NCBI RefSeq assembly: GCF_015711605.1
Contig: NZ_JABTEZ010000005.1
Location: 496,001 to 560,000 of the forward strand
DNA length: 64,000 nucleotides
Direction of reading: 5' to 3'
Origin: Planomonospora sp. ID67723
GTDB taxonomy: Bacteria > Actinomycetota > Actinomycetes > Streptosporangiales > Streptosporangiaceae
Positions within the stretch are counted from its first letter, which is position 1. Every line of letters starts with the position of its first letter. Below, one piece after another: positions 44,142 through 52,373 of the stretch. Below the pieces are notes generated by a model that searched no databases, was not told where the DNA came from, and was given only the letters and a program-made list of their open reading frames with translations. A program made the translations under genes and the position numbers.

Positions 44142-45851
44142 TCACATCTCCGGGAGGGCGGGGGAGAGGCGGGTCCACTCGACGGTGGCCGCGGCGGCGT
44201 TGCCGCCCGGGGTGCCGGTCACCCAGTGGGTGAGCTGCGGTGAGTCCCGGCTGTCCTGGACCACCCAGACGGCCCCGGTGTCCGCGCCGTCGCGGTACAG
44301 GCGGGCGACGCCGGAGCCGTCCACGGTCGCCCGCCAGGTCGCGAGCCGCCCGGCGCCGTCCAGCGCGTGGATCCGCTCCCAGACGGACGAGCCCTTCCGC
44401 ATCGTCCACACCCCGCTCCGCTGTACGGCCAGCATCAGCCGCCTGGCCCCGTTGGCGACCTTCGCGCCGAGGCAGACGCCGTTTCCGGTACGGGGGTCCA
44501 GCGCGCTGTCGTCGTCCACCCGGCCCCGGAACTCCAGGACGAAGTCGCAGCTCCGGCGCACGTCGAGCGGGCAGGTGGCGCCGCTGGCCGCGGTGCCGGC
44601 GCTGCGGAGCGCGAACCCGCCGCCGGAGGTGCGCCGCGCGCCGCCGTACAGCTTCCAGCTCCCGCCGAGCAGGTCGCCGGAGAACCCCCGGGAGATGTCG
44701 AGCCCGGCCACCTTTATGTTGATCTGGTTGTGCTCCCAGACGACGAAGAACCTTCCCGGGGCGTACTCGTCGGCGCTCGGATAGACGTCCCAGCCGCGCG
44801 CCGCCCCGCGGGTCAGCCGCCTGCCGTCGGCGAAGAGCCGCCCGGGGCCCCACGGCTCGCCGGGCCGCCGCACCTTGTAGTGGAGGACCTCCCGGTACTG
44901 GTCCGGTTTGCTCTCCGGCGGCCCGGTGAACGGCCCGGCCAGCGTGTTGTAGATCGCCAGGTGGCGGCCCTCGGAGTCGCGGGTGAAGAACGTCTTGACG
45001 TAGTAGTTGGGGAGGTCCTCGTCCAGAGTCATCGGCGACCAGGTCAGCCCGGCGTCTGCGCTGGTCGCGGTGGCGCAGTGGGTGGCGCGGACCCGGTAGT
45101 AGGCGTCGCGCTCGGCCGCCGACGCGCCGCCGCGAAGATCCAGCGTGCGCGCGACCATGACGAGCGCGCCGGGGTCGCCGGAGGAGAGCGCGATCTGCGG
45201 TTCCTCGACCGCCACGCCGGGCGGGTTCTCCGCGAGCCCGCCCGACCTCCACGTCCGCAGGTCCGCCGAGCGCAGCACGCCCGCCCGGGTGGTCCCGCCG
45301 GCGTGCCGCCAGTACGGCACCAGCCAGTGCCCGCCGTGCCGCAGCGGTTTCCCCGCGACGACCACGCCCCTGCCGTTGTCCGGCACGTCCACGGTGATCG
45401 GGAAGTCGGTCCAGGTGCGGCCGGCGTCGGTGCTCCGGCGCATCACCAGCGCGGTCGGGAAGCCGTCCACGTTCCCCCGCCGATCCCGGTCCCGGTCGAC
45501 GACGATCAGCCCGAGCAGCGCGTACAGGACGCCGCCGTCGTTGAGGAAGACCACGTAGTGGTAGCGGTGCTCGGCGGTCGCCTCGGCCAGCGTGCCGACC
45601 GCCCAGGTCGCGCCCCCGTCCTCCGACCGGGCGCACATGATCGCCCCCTGGTCCTTCGGGGAGGGGTCGCGGGCGTCACGCACCCCGGCCCGCCAGCCGA
45701 CCACCAGCCTCCGGGCGTCCAGCGCGACGATGTCGGGGACCCGGTTCCCCTCGTGGGCGAGCTCGCCGTCCGGGGCCCGCTCGGCCTTCCCGTACACGGT
45801 GACGGGCGTGCTGACGTGCGTTCCGACGACGTCGGTCTCCGGCCATGGCAT
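44142..45851 (-). CDS. sialidase-like BNR-repeat protein with C-terminal jelly-roll
   Basis: 569 residues from ATG 45851. Asp-boxes [16 protein letters not shown] and SADAGLTW lie in the six-bladed propeller (about 1-420). The catalytic Arg triad is not obvious from motifs, so sialidase activity is not certain; many actinomycete members are unassigned glycan hydrolases. Residues about 435-565 look like a LamG-type jelly-roll ([20 protein letters not shown]). No signal peptide is visible, so it may be intracellular or exported by another route. Transcribed alone, before the tRNA genes. Confidence 0.8.
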   Translation of the reverse strand: MPWPETDVVGTHVSTPVTVYGKAERAPDGELAHEGNRVPDIVALDARRLVVGWRAGVRDARDPSPKDQGAIMCARSEDGGATWAVGTLAEATAEHRYHYVVFLNDGGVLYALLGLIVVDRDRDRRGNVDGFPTALVMRRSTDAGRTWTDFPITVDVPDNGRGVVVAGKPLRHGGHWLVPYWRHAGGTTRAGVLRSADLRTWRSGGLAENPPGVAVEEPQIALSSGDPGALVMVARTLDLRGGASAAERDAYYRVRATHCATATSADAGLTWSPMTLDEDLPNYYVKTFFTRDSEGRHLAIYNTLAGPFTGPPESKPDQYREVLHYKVRRPGEPWGPGRLFADGRRLTRGAARGWDVYPSADEYAPGRFFVVWEHNQINIKVAGLDISRGFSGDLLGGSWKLYGGARRTSGGGFALRSAGTAASGATCPLDVRRSCDFVLEFRGRVDDDSALDPRTGNGVCLGAKVANGARRLMLAVQRSGVWTMRKGSSVWERIHALDGAGRLATWRATVDGSGVARLYRDGADTGAVWVVQDSRDSPQLTHWVTGTPGGNAAAATVEWTRLSPALPEM

Positions 45852-45983
45852 GCGTTCCAGCCAACATGCGGCAGGTGACCCGGAGGTTGCGGGAAGGTGA
45901 CGCCCGTGCGGCCACCGCGATGGACCGCATCTTCGACGCCGACCAGAAACCACAGCCGCGCGGTCAGCCGCCCAGCAGACCGC

Positions 45984-46016
45984 GAAGGCCGCTCCCGAAG
46001 TTGGGGAGCGGCCTTC
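45984..46016. terminator. 13-bp hairpin terminator
   Basis: GAAGGCCGCTCCC (45984-45996) pairs perfectly with 46004-46016 over a seven-base loop. It lies after the tRNA pair on the minus strand. Confidence 0.7.
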
Positions 46017-46033
46017 TGCCTCGTGTTTTCCGG

Positions 46034-46106
46034 TGCCTCCGGCTGGATTCGAACCAGCGTCCTCCTGCTCCGCAAGCAGGCGCGCTCTCCTCTGCGCCAC
46101 GGAGGC
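46034..46106 (-). tRNA. tRNA with anticodon GCG (Arg, codon CGC)
   Basis: Full cloverleaf of 73 bases. The acceptor stem is GCCTCCG/CGGAGGC with discriminator A. The D stem GCGC/GCGC has loop AGAGGAGA with the GG pair. The anticodon stem CCTGC/GCAGG has loop TTGCGGA, giving GCG. The T-arm is GCTGG-TTCGAAT-CCAGC. The A in the D-loop and C35, G36 match arginine identity elements. GCG is unusual because bacteria normally use ACG for this box. CC follows the discriminator. Confidence 0.85.
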
Positions 46107-46136
46107 CGGGCCCTTCCCGGGAAAGGGGAGAGCCGG

Positions 46137-46209
46137 TGGCGGGTGTGGGAATCGAACCCACCTGGAGCGGCTTATGAAACCGCCGGGCACGCCAGCGCCC
46201 CCACCCGCC
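46137..46209 (-). tRNA. tRNA with anticodon CAT (elongator Met or Ile2)
   Basis: 73-base cloverleaf. The acceptor is GGCGGGT/ACCCGCC with A73. The D stem is GGGC/GCCC. The anticodon stem GCGGT/GCCGC has loop TTCATAA. The T-arm is GTGGG-TTCGATT-CCCAC. G1-C72 pairing and no GGG run in the anticodon stem exclude initiator tRNA. Met versus lysidine-modified Ile cannot be decided here. It is 30 bases upstream of the GCG tRNA on the same strand and probably in one transcript. Confidence 0.9.
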
Positions 46210-46221
46210 GGGAATGCGAAA

Positions 46222-46251
46222 AGCCGCCCCGGGAACATGTCCGGGACGGCT
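46222..46251 (-). terminator. terminator with T-tract
   Basis: AGCCG-C-CCCGG pairs with CCGGG-A-CGGCT around an eight-base loop, with one mismatch. On the minus strand the stem runs into TTTT, an intrinsic terminator downstream of the acetyltransferase at 46405. Confidence 0.75.
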
Positions 46252-46404
46252 CGCACACGACGTCGCCAATCGTCACATGCGAGCCCACCCGGGCATGGTC
46301 ATTCGGCGTCGGATTCGCATTCTTCTTCCCTTTCCGTGGTGTTTCCGAGTCGATCGTGCCGCGCCGGGACGTCCCGGCGCAACACGTTTATCGAGGCTGT
46401 GCGC

Positions 46405-46932
46405 TCAGCCGATCAGTTCGCCTTCCAGCATGGTCATGAGAATCATGTCGTGCCATTTCCCGTCGCGGCGGAACGCGTCGCGCTGCCTGCCGTCCCGGGT
46501 GAAGCCGACCTTCTCGTAGACCCGGATCGCCGCGGTGTTCTCGGCGACGGTCCACAGGGCGATCGAGTGCAGCCGCATCCTGTCGAAGCCGTACCGGCAG
46601 ATCTCCCGGGTGGCGTCGGTGCCGTACCCCTTGCCCCAGCAGTCCTTCTCGCCGACGTAGATGTCGAATTCGGCGAGACCGATCTCGGGTTCGGTGTCCC
46701 TCAACCGCACGAGCCCGACCAGCCTTCCCTCATCGAGGGTCTCGATCCCGAGGAGCACGTCGCCGTACGAATTCCGCTCGCGCTTCTCGAACCGCGCGAC
46801 GGTCTGGGCCAGCGACGCCGGATAGCCGTCGTCCATCCAGCGCATGACCTCGGGATCGCTGTTCCAGCGCCACAGCGCCTCGGCGTCGGACGGTTCCATG
46901 GCGCGCAGCCGTACGAGCTTTCCGGTCAGCAC
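46405..46932 (-). CDS. GNAT acetyltransferase, RimJ-like
   Basis: 175 residues from GTG 46932 (GGAGCG upstream). LVRLRAMEPSDAEALWRW opens the fold, DIYVGEKDCWGKGYGTDATR is the acetyl-CoA pyrophosphate loop, and NTAAIRVYEKVGFTRDG is the C-terminal helix and strand of RimJ/RimL-type N-acetyltransferases. Acts on an amino group of a protein or small molecule; substrate unknown. An extension to 47001 lacks support. Intrinsic terminator just downstream. Confidence 0.88.
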   Translation of the reverse strand: MLTGKLVRLRAMEPSDAEALWRWNSDPEVMRWMDDGYPASLAQTVARFEKRERNSYGDVLLGIETLDEGRLVGLVRLRDTEPEIGLAEFDIYVGEKDCWGKGYGTDATREICRYGFDRMRLHSIALWTVAENTAAIRVYEKVGFTRDGRQRDAFRRDGKWHDMILMTMLEGELIG

Positions 46933-47005
46933 CGATGCGCTCCGATCATCAGGGGTTGCCGATCGCAGCGATTCGTACCAGGCCCCGTCCGCGGGAATCA
47001 ACCGA

Positions 47006-47482
47006 TTATCCGCCGGCCGCGGCCAGCTTCTCCAGGGCCGGGCCGGTCAGCCGGTAGCGGTCCCACTCCTCGACGTCCACCGCGCCGATCGACCGGTAGA
47101 ACTCGATGGCCGGAGTGTTCCAGTCCAGCACGGACCACTCGAACCGGCCGTATCCGCGTTCCACGCAGATCCGGGCCAGCTCGGTCAGAAGCGCCTTGCC
47201 GTGCCCGCCGCCGCGGTGGCGGGGGTGGACGAAGAGGTCCTCCAGGTAGATGCCGTGCCTGCCCTGCCAGGTGGAGAAGCTGAGGAACCACACGGCGAAT
47301 CCCGCCACCTCGTCGCCGTCGACGGCGAGGTGGCAGAAGAGCTTGGGGTCCGGGCCGAAGAGGGCGTCACGCATCTGCTCGGGGGTGGCCTCGACCTGGT
47401 CCGGCGCCTTCTCGTACTCGGCGAGTGCGTGGATCATGTCGACGATGGCCGGCACGTCGGCCGGCGTTGCGGGGCGGATCAT
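47006..47482 (-). CDS. GNAT acetyltransferase, diamine type
   Basis: 158 residues. IRPATPADVPAIVDMIHALA, the CoA loop LFVHPRHRGGGHGKALLTEL, and WSVLDWNTPAIEFYRSIGA match the spermidine/diamine acetyltransferase-like branch of GNAT enzymes. Acetylation of polyamines or lysine-like amines is likely but not proven. ATG 47482. Same strand as the other acetyltransferase, 73 bases upstream of its start. Confidence 0.9.
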   Translation of the reverse strand: MIRPATPADVPAIVDMIHALAEYEKAPDQVEATPEQMRDALFGPDPKLFCHLAVDGDEVAGFAVWFLSFSTWQGRHGIYLEDLFVHPRHRGGGHGKALLTELARICVERGYGRFEWSVLDWNTPAIEFYRSIGAVDVEEWDRYRLTGPALEKLAAAGG

Positions 47483-47515
47483 GCCTAGAGTCTAGGAGCG
47501 GCCGGTTCCGGGAGG

Positions 47516-48562
47516 TCAGTCGCAGCAGGAGCAGCAGTCGCACTCGCGGAGATAGCAGCGATCTTCGCACGGCCAGCCCTTCTTCCTGCTCCACCGGGGG
47601 CGCCACATCCCGCACGTGAGGAAGGTAGCCGCCCCGGCCGCCGACTTGCGCACCCAACCCGGCCGCTCGTAGGAGGCCGCCGGGGAGTGGCCGAAGGTCC
47701 GCTCGACCGCCCGCCGCACCTCGGTGCCGAGCAGCACGTCCACCAGGTGGCGCTCCTGAAGCTCCAGCTCCCGCAGGGCCAGGGTGAGGCCGTGCACGGC
47801 GTCGTCGCAGAGCCGCCGCGCCTCCAGGCGGGTGGTGCCCGTGGCGGTCAGCGGGTTGAACGCGCCTCGCGCCTCGTCGTCGTCCCGGTCCTCGACCGCG
47901 TCCAGCAGGTGGGCGATCCGGCCGAAGAACCGGCCCGCCTCGGTCAGGGCCCCGGCATTGCCCGGCCGTCCGGCGAGCACCGCCGTATGGGCGAACGCCG
48001 CCGCGACCGCTTCCTCCGCGGGGCGGGTCAGTTCGAGCAGGGTGACCGGACGGCGTCCGGCCTCGCCGGAACCGGGCGGGAGAGCGGCCCGGCGCTCCAG
48101 GTCGAGCTGCCGGTCCACGGTGGAGACCAGCACGGCGGTGTCGAAGCCGACGCCGGACGCCAGCCGTGCTCCGCCCGCCTCCCAGCGGGCCGCCAGGCTC
48201 CTGCGGGCCGGGCCGGTCGCGGCGGCGACGTCGCCGTCCGCCACCCGGTCGCGGATCCTGCCCGCGGCCAGCACGAGCGAGACCGCGGCCGCCAGCCGCA
48301 CCCCCTGCGCCCGGGCGTCCACCACGTCGGCGGAGCGGAGCCCGCGCAGCGCGCACGGGCCCGCGGTCCGGTGCGGGGAGGCCGACGGTGACTGGGCCTC
48401 GGTGAGAACCGAGATGATCAGGGTGTCGTAGTTGGTGGCCAGCCGAGCCCCCTGCCCCTGCCCGTCCCGCAACGTCAGGCACAGCCCGCACAGGTGCGCC
48501 CGCCACGCCTCGCGGAGGGACGGGCATCCGTGCTCACTGCAGGGGCGAACGATTCCGAACAC
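47516..48562 (-). CDS. DUF5685 family protein
   Basis: 348 residues from GTG 48562 with GAGGT upstream. FGIVRPCSEHGC and HLCGLCLTLRDG at the N-terminus carry clustered Cys. The middle is all-helical with HLLDAVEDRDDDEARGAFNP, reminiscent of aspartate-rich helices of the phytoene-synthase-like fold. The last 12 residues are Cys-rich (RCYLRECDCCSCCD). The family is confined mainly to actinobacteria and has no assigned reaction; the Cys clusters could hold metal. Transcribed alone. Confidence 0.8.
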   Translation of the reverse strand: MFGIVRPCSEHGCPSLREAWRAHLCGLCLTLRDGQGQGARLATNYDTLIISVLTEAQSPSASPHRTAGPCALRGLRSADVVDARAQGVRLAAAVSLVLAAGRIRDRVADGDVAAATGPARRSLAARWEAGGARLASGVGFDTAVLVSTVDRQLDLERRAALPPGSGEAGRRPVTLLELTRPAEEAVAAAFAHTAVLAGRPGNAGALTEAGRFFGRIAHLLDAVEDRDDDEARGAFNPLTATGTTRLEARRLCDDAVHGLTLALRELELQERHLVDVLLGTEVRRAVERTFGHSPAASYERPGWVRKSAAGAATFLTCGMWRPRWSRKKGWPCEDRCYLRECDCCSCCD

Positions 48563-48763
48563 GCGACCTCGCAACGATTGGAGCGATCTATCCGCAGAAT
48601 TGAGGGAATGCTATGCGGAAACCGGTCGATCCGGTGCGGGCCTCACCGCCGGACCCGGGCGGTCACGTCGGCTGATCACTCGCAGGCGACCCGCGCTCGT
48701 CGCCCCGGGCGCGCGGGCGCTCGCCTCCGCCGGTTCCGGATCCGTGTGAGGTCGCCAAAGGCG

Positions 48764-49237
48764 TCACGCCGCCATCAGCGGCGCGAGACGGCTGCGTGTC
48801 CGCACGTTGAGCAAGGGCTCGATCTTGGCGAACTCTTCCCGGGCTCCTTCCGGGTACGGCCCGCGGAGAGCCGCCTGCCAATGGGTGTACGCCTGCTGCG
48901 GGTCATGGAGTCCGAAGTCGTGCACGCTGTGCAGCATGGCCAGGTCCGTATTGAGCCGCTGCTCGACGTAGCCGTCATCGTCGTAGACGAAGTAGCGGAA
49001 CTCCGCGTAGTCGTAGATGACCCCTTCCGCCGCGTGCCCGAAATGGTTTTTCGCCAGATGCAGCGCAAGCAGCCGCTCCCAGCCGTACCGGTACTCGCGG
49101 GCGTCATCGCGTTGCAGCGCCGCCTGCAGATCATCGTCCGGCGGCACGTCCAAGATCGCGTGAAGGTCGCCTACGCGGGCCGCGGCGGCGAAGCGGGCCA
49201 GCTCTTCCTCGTTCCAGCTCCAGGGTCGGTCGGTCAT
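48764..49237 (-). CDS. hypothetical acidic soluble protein
   Basis: 157 residues, starting MTDRPWSWNEEELARFAAAA. Central AKNHFGHAAEGVIYDYAEFR and YVEQRLNTDLAMLHSVHDFG are conserved-looking. No signal peptide or membrane segment. I do not recognise a named domain with confidence. ATG 49237. Transcribed alone between DUF5685 and the CBM2 protein. Confidence 0.7.
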   Translation of the reverse strand: MTDRPWSWNEEELARFAAAARVGDLHAILDVPPDDDLQAALQRDDAREYRYGWERLLALHLAKNHFGHAAEGVIYDYAEFRYFVYDDDGYVEQRLNTDLAMLHSVHDFGLHDPQQAYTHWQAALRGPYPEGAREEFAKIEPLLNVRTRSRLAPLMAA

Positions 49238-49303
49238 GGCGGCATGCTAGGCCGGGGACGAAAGGGGCCACCAGCGCGGCGTAGCTCGTTCTGCCGGGAG
49301 TCC

Positions 49304-49804
49304 TCAGCCGCAGGTGATCTCGGTGAAGGCCGGGGGCGTGGCGGCGGCGCCGACGAAGCCGATGCCGGAGGCGGTGGCTCCGGGAGCCAGGACGGGGTCG
49401 CCGGCCGGGGCGTGGATCATCGCGATGGGGCCGCTCTGCATGGGCGTGCCCTTCCAGGCCTGGGTGATGGTCGCGCCATGGGGGAGGAGCCACTGGATGT
49501 ACCAGTCGCGCATCGGGCGGCCGGTCGTGTTGCTGATCGTCGCGGTGCCCCGGTAGCCGCCCGGCCAGGATTCGACGAGCGTGAGCGTGGCCGTGCACCC
49601 GGCGGCCGGACTCGCGGGCGAGGCCGGTGGGAGCCGGTGTGCGGAGGCGTGCCGGGGCGTGGCGTTCCCGCCGGCGCAGGCCGCCGCGACCAACGCCGTC
49701 GCCGCGACGAGGAGGGCGGCGCCCAGGAACGCCGCGGTCTTTGCGCCGGGTGCGTACGGCCTGCCGCCGGATGCGCCGTACGGCCTGTCGCCGGATCGGG
49801 TCAC
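49304..49804 (-). CDS. exported protein with a CBM2-like module
   Basis: 166 residues. A basic Gly/Tyr-rich N-terminus, a membrane segment/lipobox (AATALVAAACAGG) and a CBM2-like domain (about 68-166): CTATLTLVESWPGGYRGTAT, DWYIQWLLPHGATITQAWKG, and a final Cys that would pair with the first. CBM2 binds crystalline cellulose or chitin. There is no catalytic domain, so it may be a surface adhesin or accessory protein. It lies 66 bases after the LPMO gene on the same strand. Confidence 0.8.
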   Translation of the reverse strand: MTRSGDRPYGASGGRPYAPGAKTAAFLGAALLVAATALVAAACAGGNATPRHASAHRLPPASPASPAAGCTATLTLVESWPGGYRGTATISNTTGRPMRDWYIQWLLPHGATITQAWKGTPMQSGPIAMIHAPAGDPVLAPGATASGIGFVGAAATPPAFTEITCG

Positions 49805-49870
49805 GGTGCGCCTCCTCCCGGGCGAGGGACGGTCCCGGCCGGGCGGGCCGGCCGGGACCGCCGGGTGTGG

Positions 49871-50929
49871 TCAGGGGCTGGTACAGGTGAGGACGGGCGA
49901 GCCGCTGGTGCCGCTGCCGGTGAACCCGAAGGTGGTCGAGCCGCCGGCCGGGACGGTCCGGTTCCAGTCGGCGTTCTTGGCCGTGACCGTGGATCCGGAG
50001 ACCGTGTGGGTGGCGTTCCACAGGCTGTTGACCGCGCTGCCGCCGCTGAGCGTCCAGCCGACGGTCCAGCCGTTGATGGCGGCGGTTCCGGGATTGCGCA
50101 CGGTGACCTCCGCCTGGAACCCGCCCGACCAGGAGTTGACGGTCCGGTAGGCGGCGGTGCAACCGGCGGGGTCACCGGTCGGCGTCGCGGTGGGGGTCAC
50201 GGTCGGGGTCGGGGTGGGCCCGGGGCGGCCGACCCCGGTCACCTCGCCGTTTCCGCCGTCGAAGACGACGTCGGAGCAGTTGTAGAAGGTCTCGGCGCTG
50301 TCGGAGCGCTTCCACACCGAGTAGACGATGTGGCGGCCGGACTTGCCCGAGGGCAGGGTGGCGTTCCAGTAGTAGTGGGCGTCGTTGGTGCCCGGCGAGC
50401 CGACGCTCTGCGGGTGGTCGGCGGTGTGGAAGGGCTGTTCCTCCAGGTCGTCCCAGGTGAGCGGCCGGGTCGGGTCCCAGCCGTCCTTGGTGACGTAGAG
50501 GTAGAACCAGCCGGGGTGGGCGGCCCACTTGTTGTACCGGAACTGGATCTGCGCCCCGGAGGTCAGATGGGTCACCGGCCAGTCCTCGTGCGCGAGGTCG
50601 AACCCGCTGAAGCCGGGGTTCCCGCCGCTGCACAGCCGGCCGTCGGGGACGAAGCCGCGGGTCCGCCCGGCGCCGTCGGAGCGCAGCACGCTGAACCAGT
50701 TGTAGAGGGAGTTGGCGCCGCTCTGGGCCACGGCGGCCGAGCAGGCGGGGTTGATCGGGACGATGTTGCCCTGCGGGGAGAGCCCGTCCTGCCAGCAGAA
50801 GAAGGTCCGGCTGCCGGGCACCATCATGGCGCCGTGAGCCGAGGCCGTACTCGGCACGAGAACGACCGCGAGAAGCGCGGACATGAAGGTGACCACGCAG
50901 GCGACGGTGATACTTCGCCAGTTGCGCAC
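49871..50929 (-). CDS. AA10 lytic polysaccharide monooxygenase with CBM2
   Basis: 352 residues from GTG 50929; a GTG at 50986 adds 19. The signal peptide ends STASA, leaving His as residue 1 of the mature enzyme (HGAMMVPGSRTFFCW), which with a second His and a Phe/Tyr forms the copper histidine brace. The catalytic domain is about 195 residues, then a Pro/Thr linker (PTPTPTVTPTATPTGDP) and a CBM2 (CTAAYRTVNSWSGGFQAEV to the final CTSP). The enzyme oxidatively cleaves cellulose or chitin outside the cell. Confidence 0.93.
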   Translation of the reverse strand: MRNWRSITVACVVTFMSALLAVVLVPSTASAHGAMMVPGSRTFFCWQDGLSPQGNIVPINPACSAAVAQSGANSLYNWFSVLRSDGAGRTRGFVPDGRLCSGGNPGFSGFDLAHEDWPVTHLTSGAQIQFRYNKWAAHPGWFYLYVTKDGWDPTRPLTWDDLEEQPFHTADHPQSVGSPGTNDAHYYWNATLPSGKSGRHIVYSVWKRSDSAETFYNCSDVVFDGGNGEVTGVGRPGPTPTPTVTPTATPTGDPAGCTAAYRTVNSWSGGFQAEVTVRNPGTAAINGWTVGWTLSGGSAVNSLWNATHTVSGSTVTAKNADWNRTVPAGGSTTFGFTGSGTSGSPVLTCTSP

Positions 50930-51222
50930 GGGAATGACCGACCTTTCGGAACGATGGATTACCGATCGATGCAGCGAAGCGCTCACGCGAATCGGACTCT
51001 AGGCCGGGGGTCCGGGAGGTGTAAACGACAAGGTCGCGCGCGGTGCCTGAGGCCGGGCCGTCCACGCAGCTCAAACGGCTGGTACGGCGGGCGAAGCGGA
51101 TGAAAGATTCATGTCGGAGGGCGTAGGGGCGGTCATCGTCATCCGTGCGGAAAGGGAAGCGGGAGCCGTTCGCCCTGATATCGGAGAAGGCACGGGAAAG
51201 GCGTTCCGCTCCGCGTGGGGCG

Positions 51223-52257
51223 TTATTCGGAAACGCCTCCGAAGACGTTCCGGTGGGCGATGGACAGTGCAGTGAAAAGCGCGCCGCCGAGGACCGCGTT
51301 GCCCTCCACCGTGCTCGGGCGCACCTGGGTCGGGACGGGCGACAGGTCGGCGAGGCGCTCGCCGACCCGTACCGCGAGCGCGTCCCCGCCGCGGTGGCCC
51401 GTCTCCCCGCCGAGGACGACGAGGCCGGGGTCGAGGACGGCGACCGCCGCGAAGGCGACCTCCGCGATCCTGGCCGTGGTGATGTCCGGATCGAGGCCGC
51501 GCAGGGACTTCGCGCCCACCAGGTCGCAGAAGGGGGTGCCCGACAGCCTGAGCAGGCCGATCTCGCCGGCGCCGCCCGAGACGCCGCGCCGCAGCCGCCC
51601 GCCGAGGGTGACCGCCGCGCCCACCCCGTCGTCCAGCCAGAGCAGGACGAAGTCCTCGTGTCCCCGGGCGGACCCCGCGCGATGCTCGGCGACGGCGGCG
51701 AGGTTGACCTCGTTCTCCAGGGTCACCGGGGCGCCGATCCGGCGGCTCAGGACCTGCAGGAGGTTCGGTCTCCAGCCGGGCACGCCGTTGTCCGCCGCCA
51801 GGTGCCCGGCGCCCGGATCGATCATGCCGGGGGCGCCCAGCACGACCGCGTGCATCGCCCGGGAACCGGCCGCCTCCGCGACGGCGTCGACGACCAGACC
51901 GGCCAGGTCGTCGTCCGGGCACAGGGGCCGCACGGCGGAGCCGACGGTCCGGCCGGTGATGTCGGAGACGGCGACGTTGACCGCGTCACGCCGGATGTCG
52001 ACGCCGCCCACGTGGGCGCGGTCGGCGACGATGCCGTACAGGCGCGCGTTCGGCCCCCTGCGGTCCTCCCCGCACTCTCCGGTGACCTCGATCAGCCCGT
52101 TGACCCGCAGCCGCTCGATCAGATCGGAGACGGTCGGGCGGGACAGGCCGGTGAGCGCCCGCAACTGGGGGGCGGTCAGCGGGCCGCGCTCCAGCAGCAG
52201 GTCGAGGGCGAGGCGATCGTTGATCGCTCGGGCCATCTGCGGCGTCGCGGTCTTCAT
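51223..52257 (-). CDS. ROK family transcriptional repressor
   Basis: 344 residues. The N-terminal winged helix is LDLLLERGPLTAPQLRALTG then LSRPTVSDLIERLRVNGLI. The sugar-kinase-like ROK domain covers about 80-344 (VVLGAPGMIDPG, GVGAAVTLGGRLRRGVSGGA). The usual zinc motif CxCGxxGC is absent at its expected place (GTPFCDLVGAKS), which would impair metal-dependent ligand response. It is divergent from the MFS gene; a repeat at 52339-52362 is a plausible operator. It probably controls uptake of a sugar or its derivative. Confidence 0.9.
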   Translation of the reverse strand: MKTATPQMARAINDRLALDLLLERGPLTAPQLRALTGLSRPTVSDLIERLRVNGLIEVTGECGEDRRGPNARLYGIVADRAHVGGVDIRRDAVNVAVSDITGRTVGSAVRPLCPDDDLAGLVVDAVAEAAGSRAMHAVVLGAPGMIDPGAGHLAADNGVPGWRPNLLQVLSRRIGAPVTLENEVNLAAVAEHRAGSARGHEDFVLLWLDDGVGAAVTLGGRLRRGVSGGAGEIGLLRLSGTPFCDLVGAKSLRGLDPDITTARIAEVAFAAVAVLDPGLVVLGGETGHRGGDALAVRVGERLADLSPVPTQVRPSTVEGNAVLGGALFTALSIAHRNVFGGVSE

Positions 52258-52315
52258 GCGGTCGTCACGGCTCTCGGCGGGGTCGCGGTCGTCATGCGTC
52301 GATTATCCGGATCCT

Positions 52316-52362
52316 TTGAGCTTGCTGGATCTCCTCTTTTAATCAGGGAGCCTACCTGTTAA
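52316..52362 (+). promoter_or_regulatory. promoter and ROK operator of the MFS gene
   Basis: TTGAGC (52316-52321) and TTAATC (52339-52344) with a 17-base spacer. TTAATCAGG (52339-52347) and CCTGTTAA (52355-52362) form an interrupted inverted repeat over the -10 box and start site, a position suited to repression by the divergent ROK protein. Confidence 0.55.
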
Positions 52363-52373
52363 TTTCTTGACCC

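Noticed and set aside
46034-46209. tRNA genes as the element's integration site
   Set aside because: The junctions are clearly in the 5'-nucleotidase gene; no repeated tRNA end is found elsewhere in the window.
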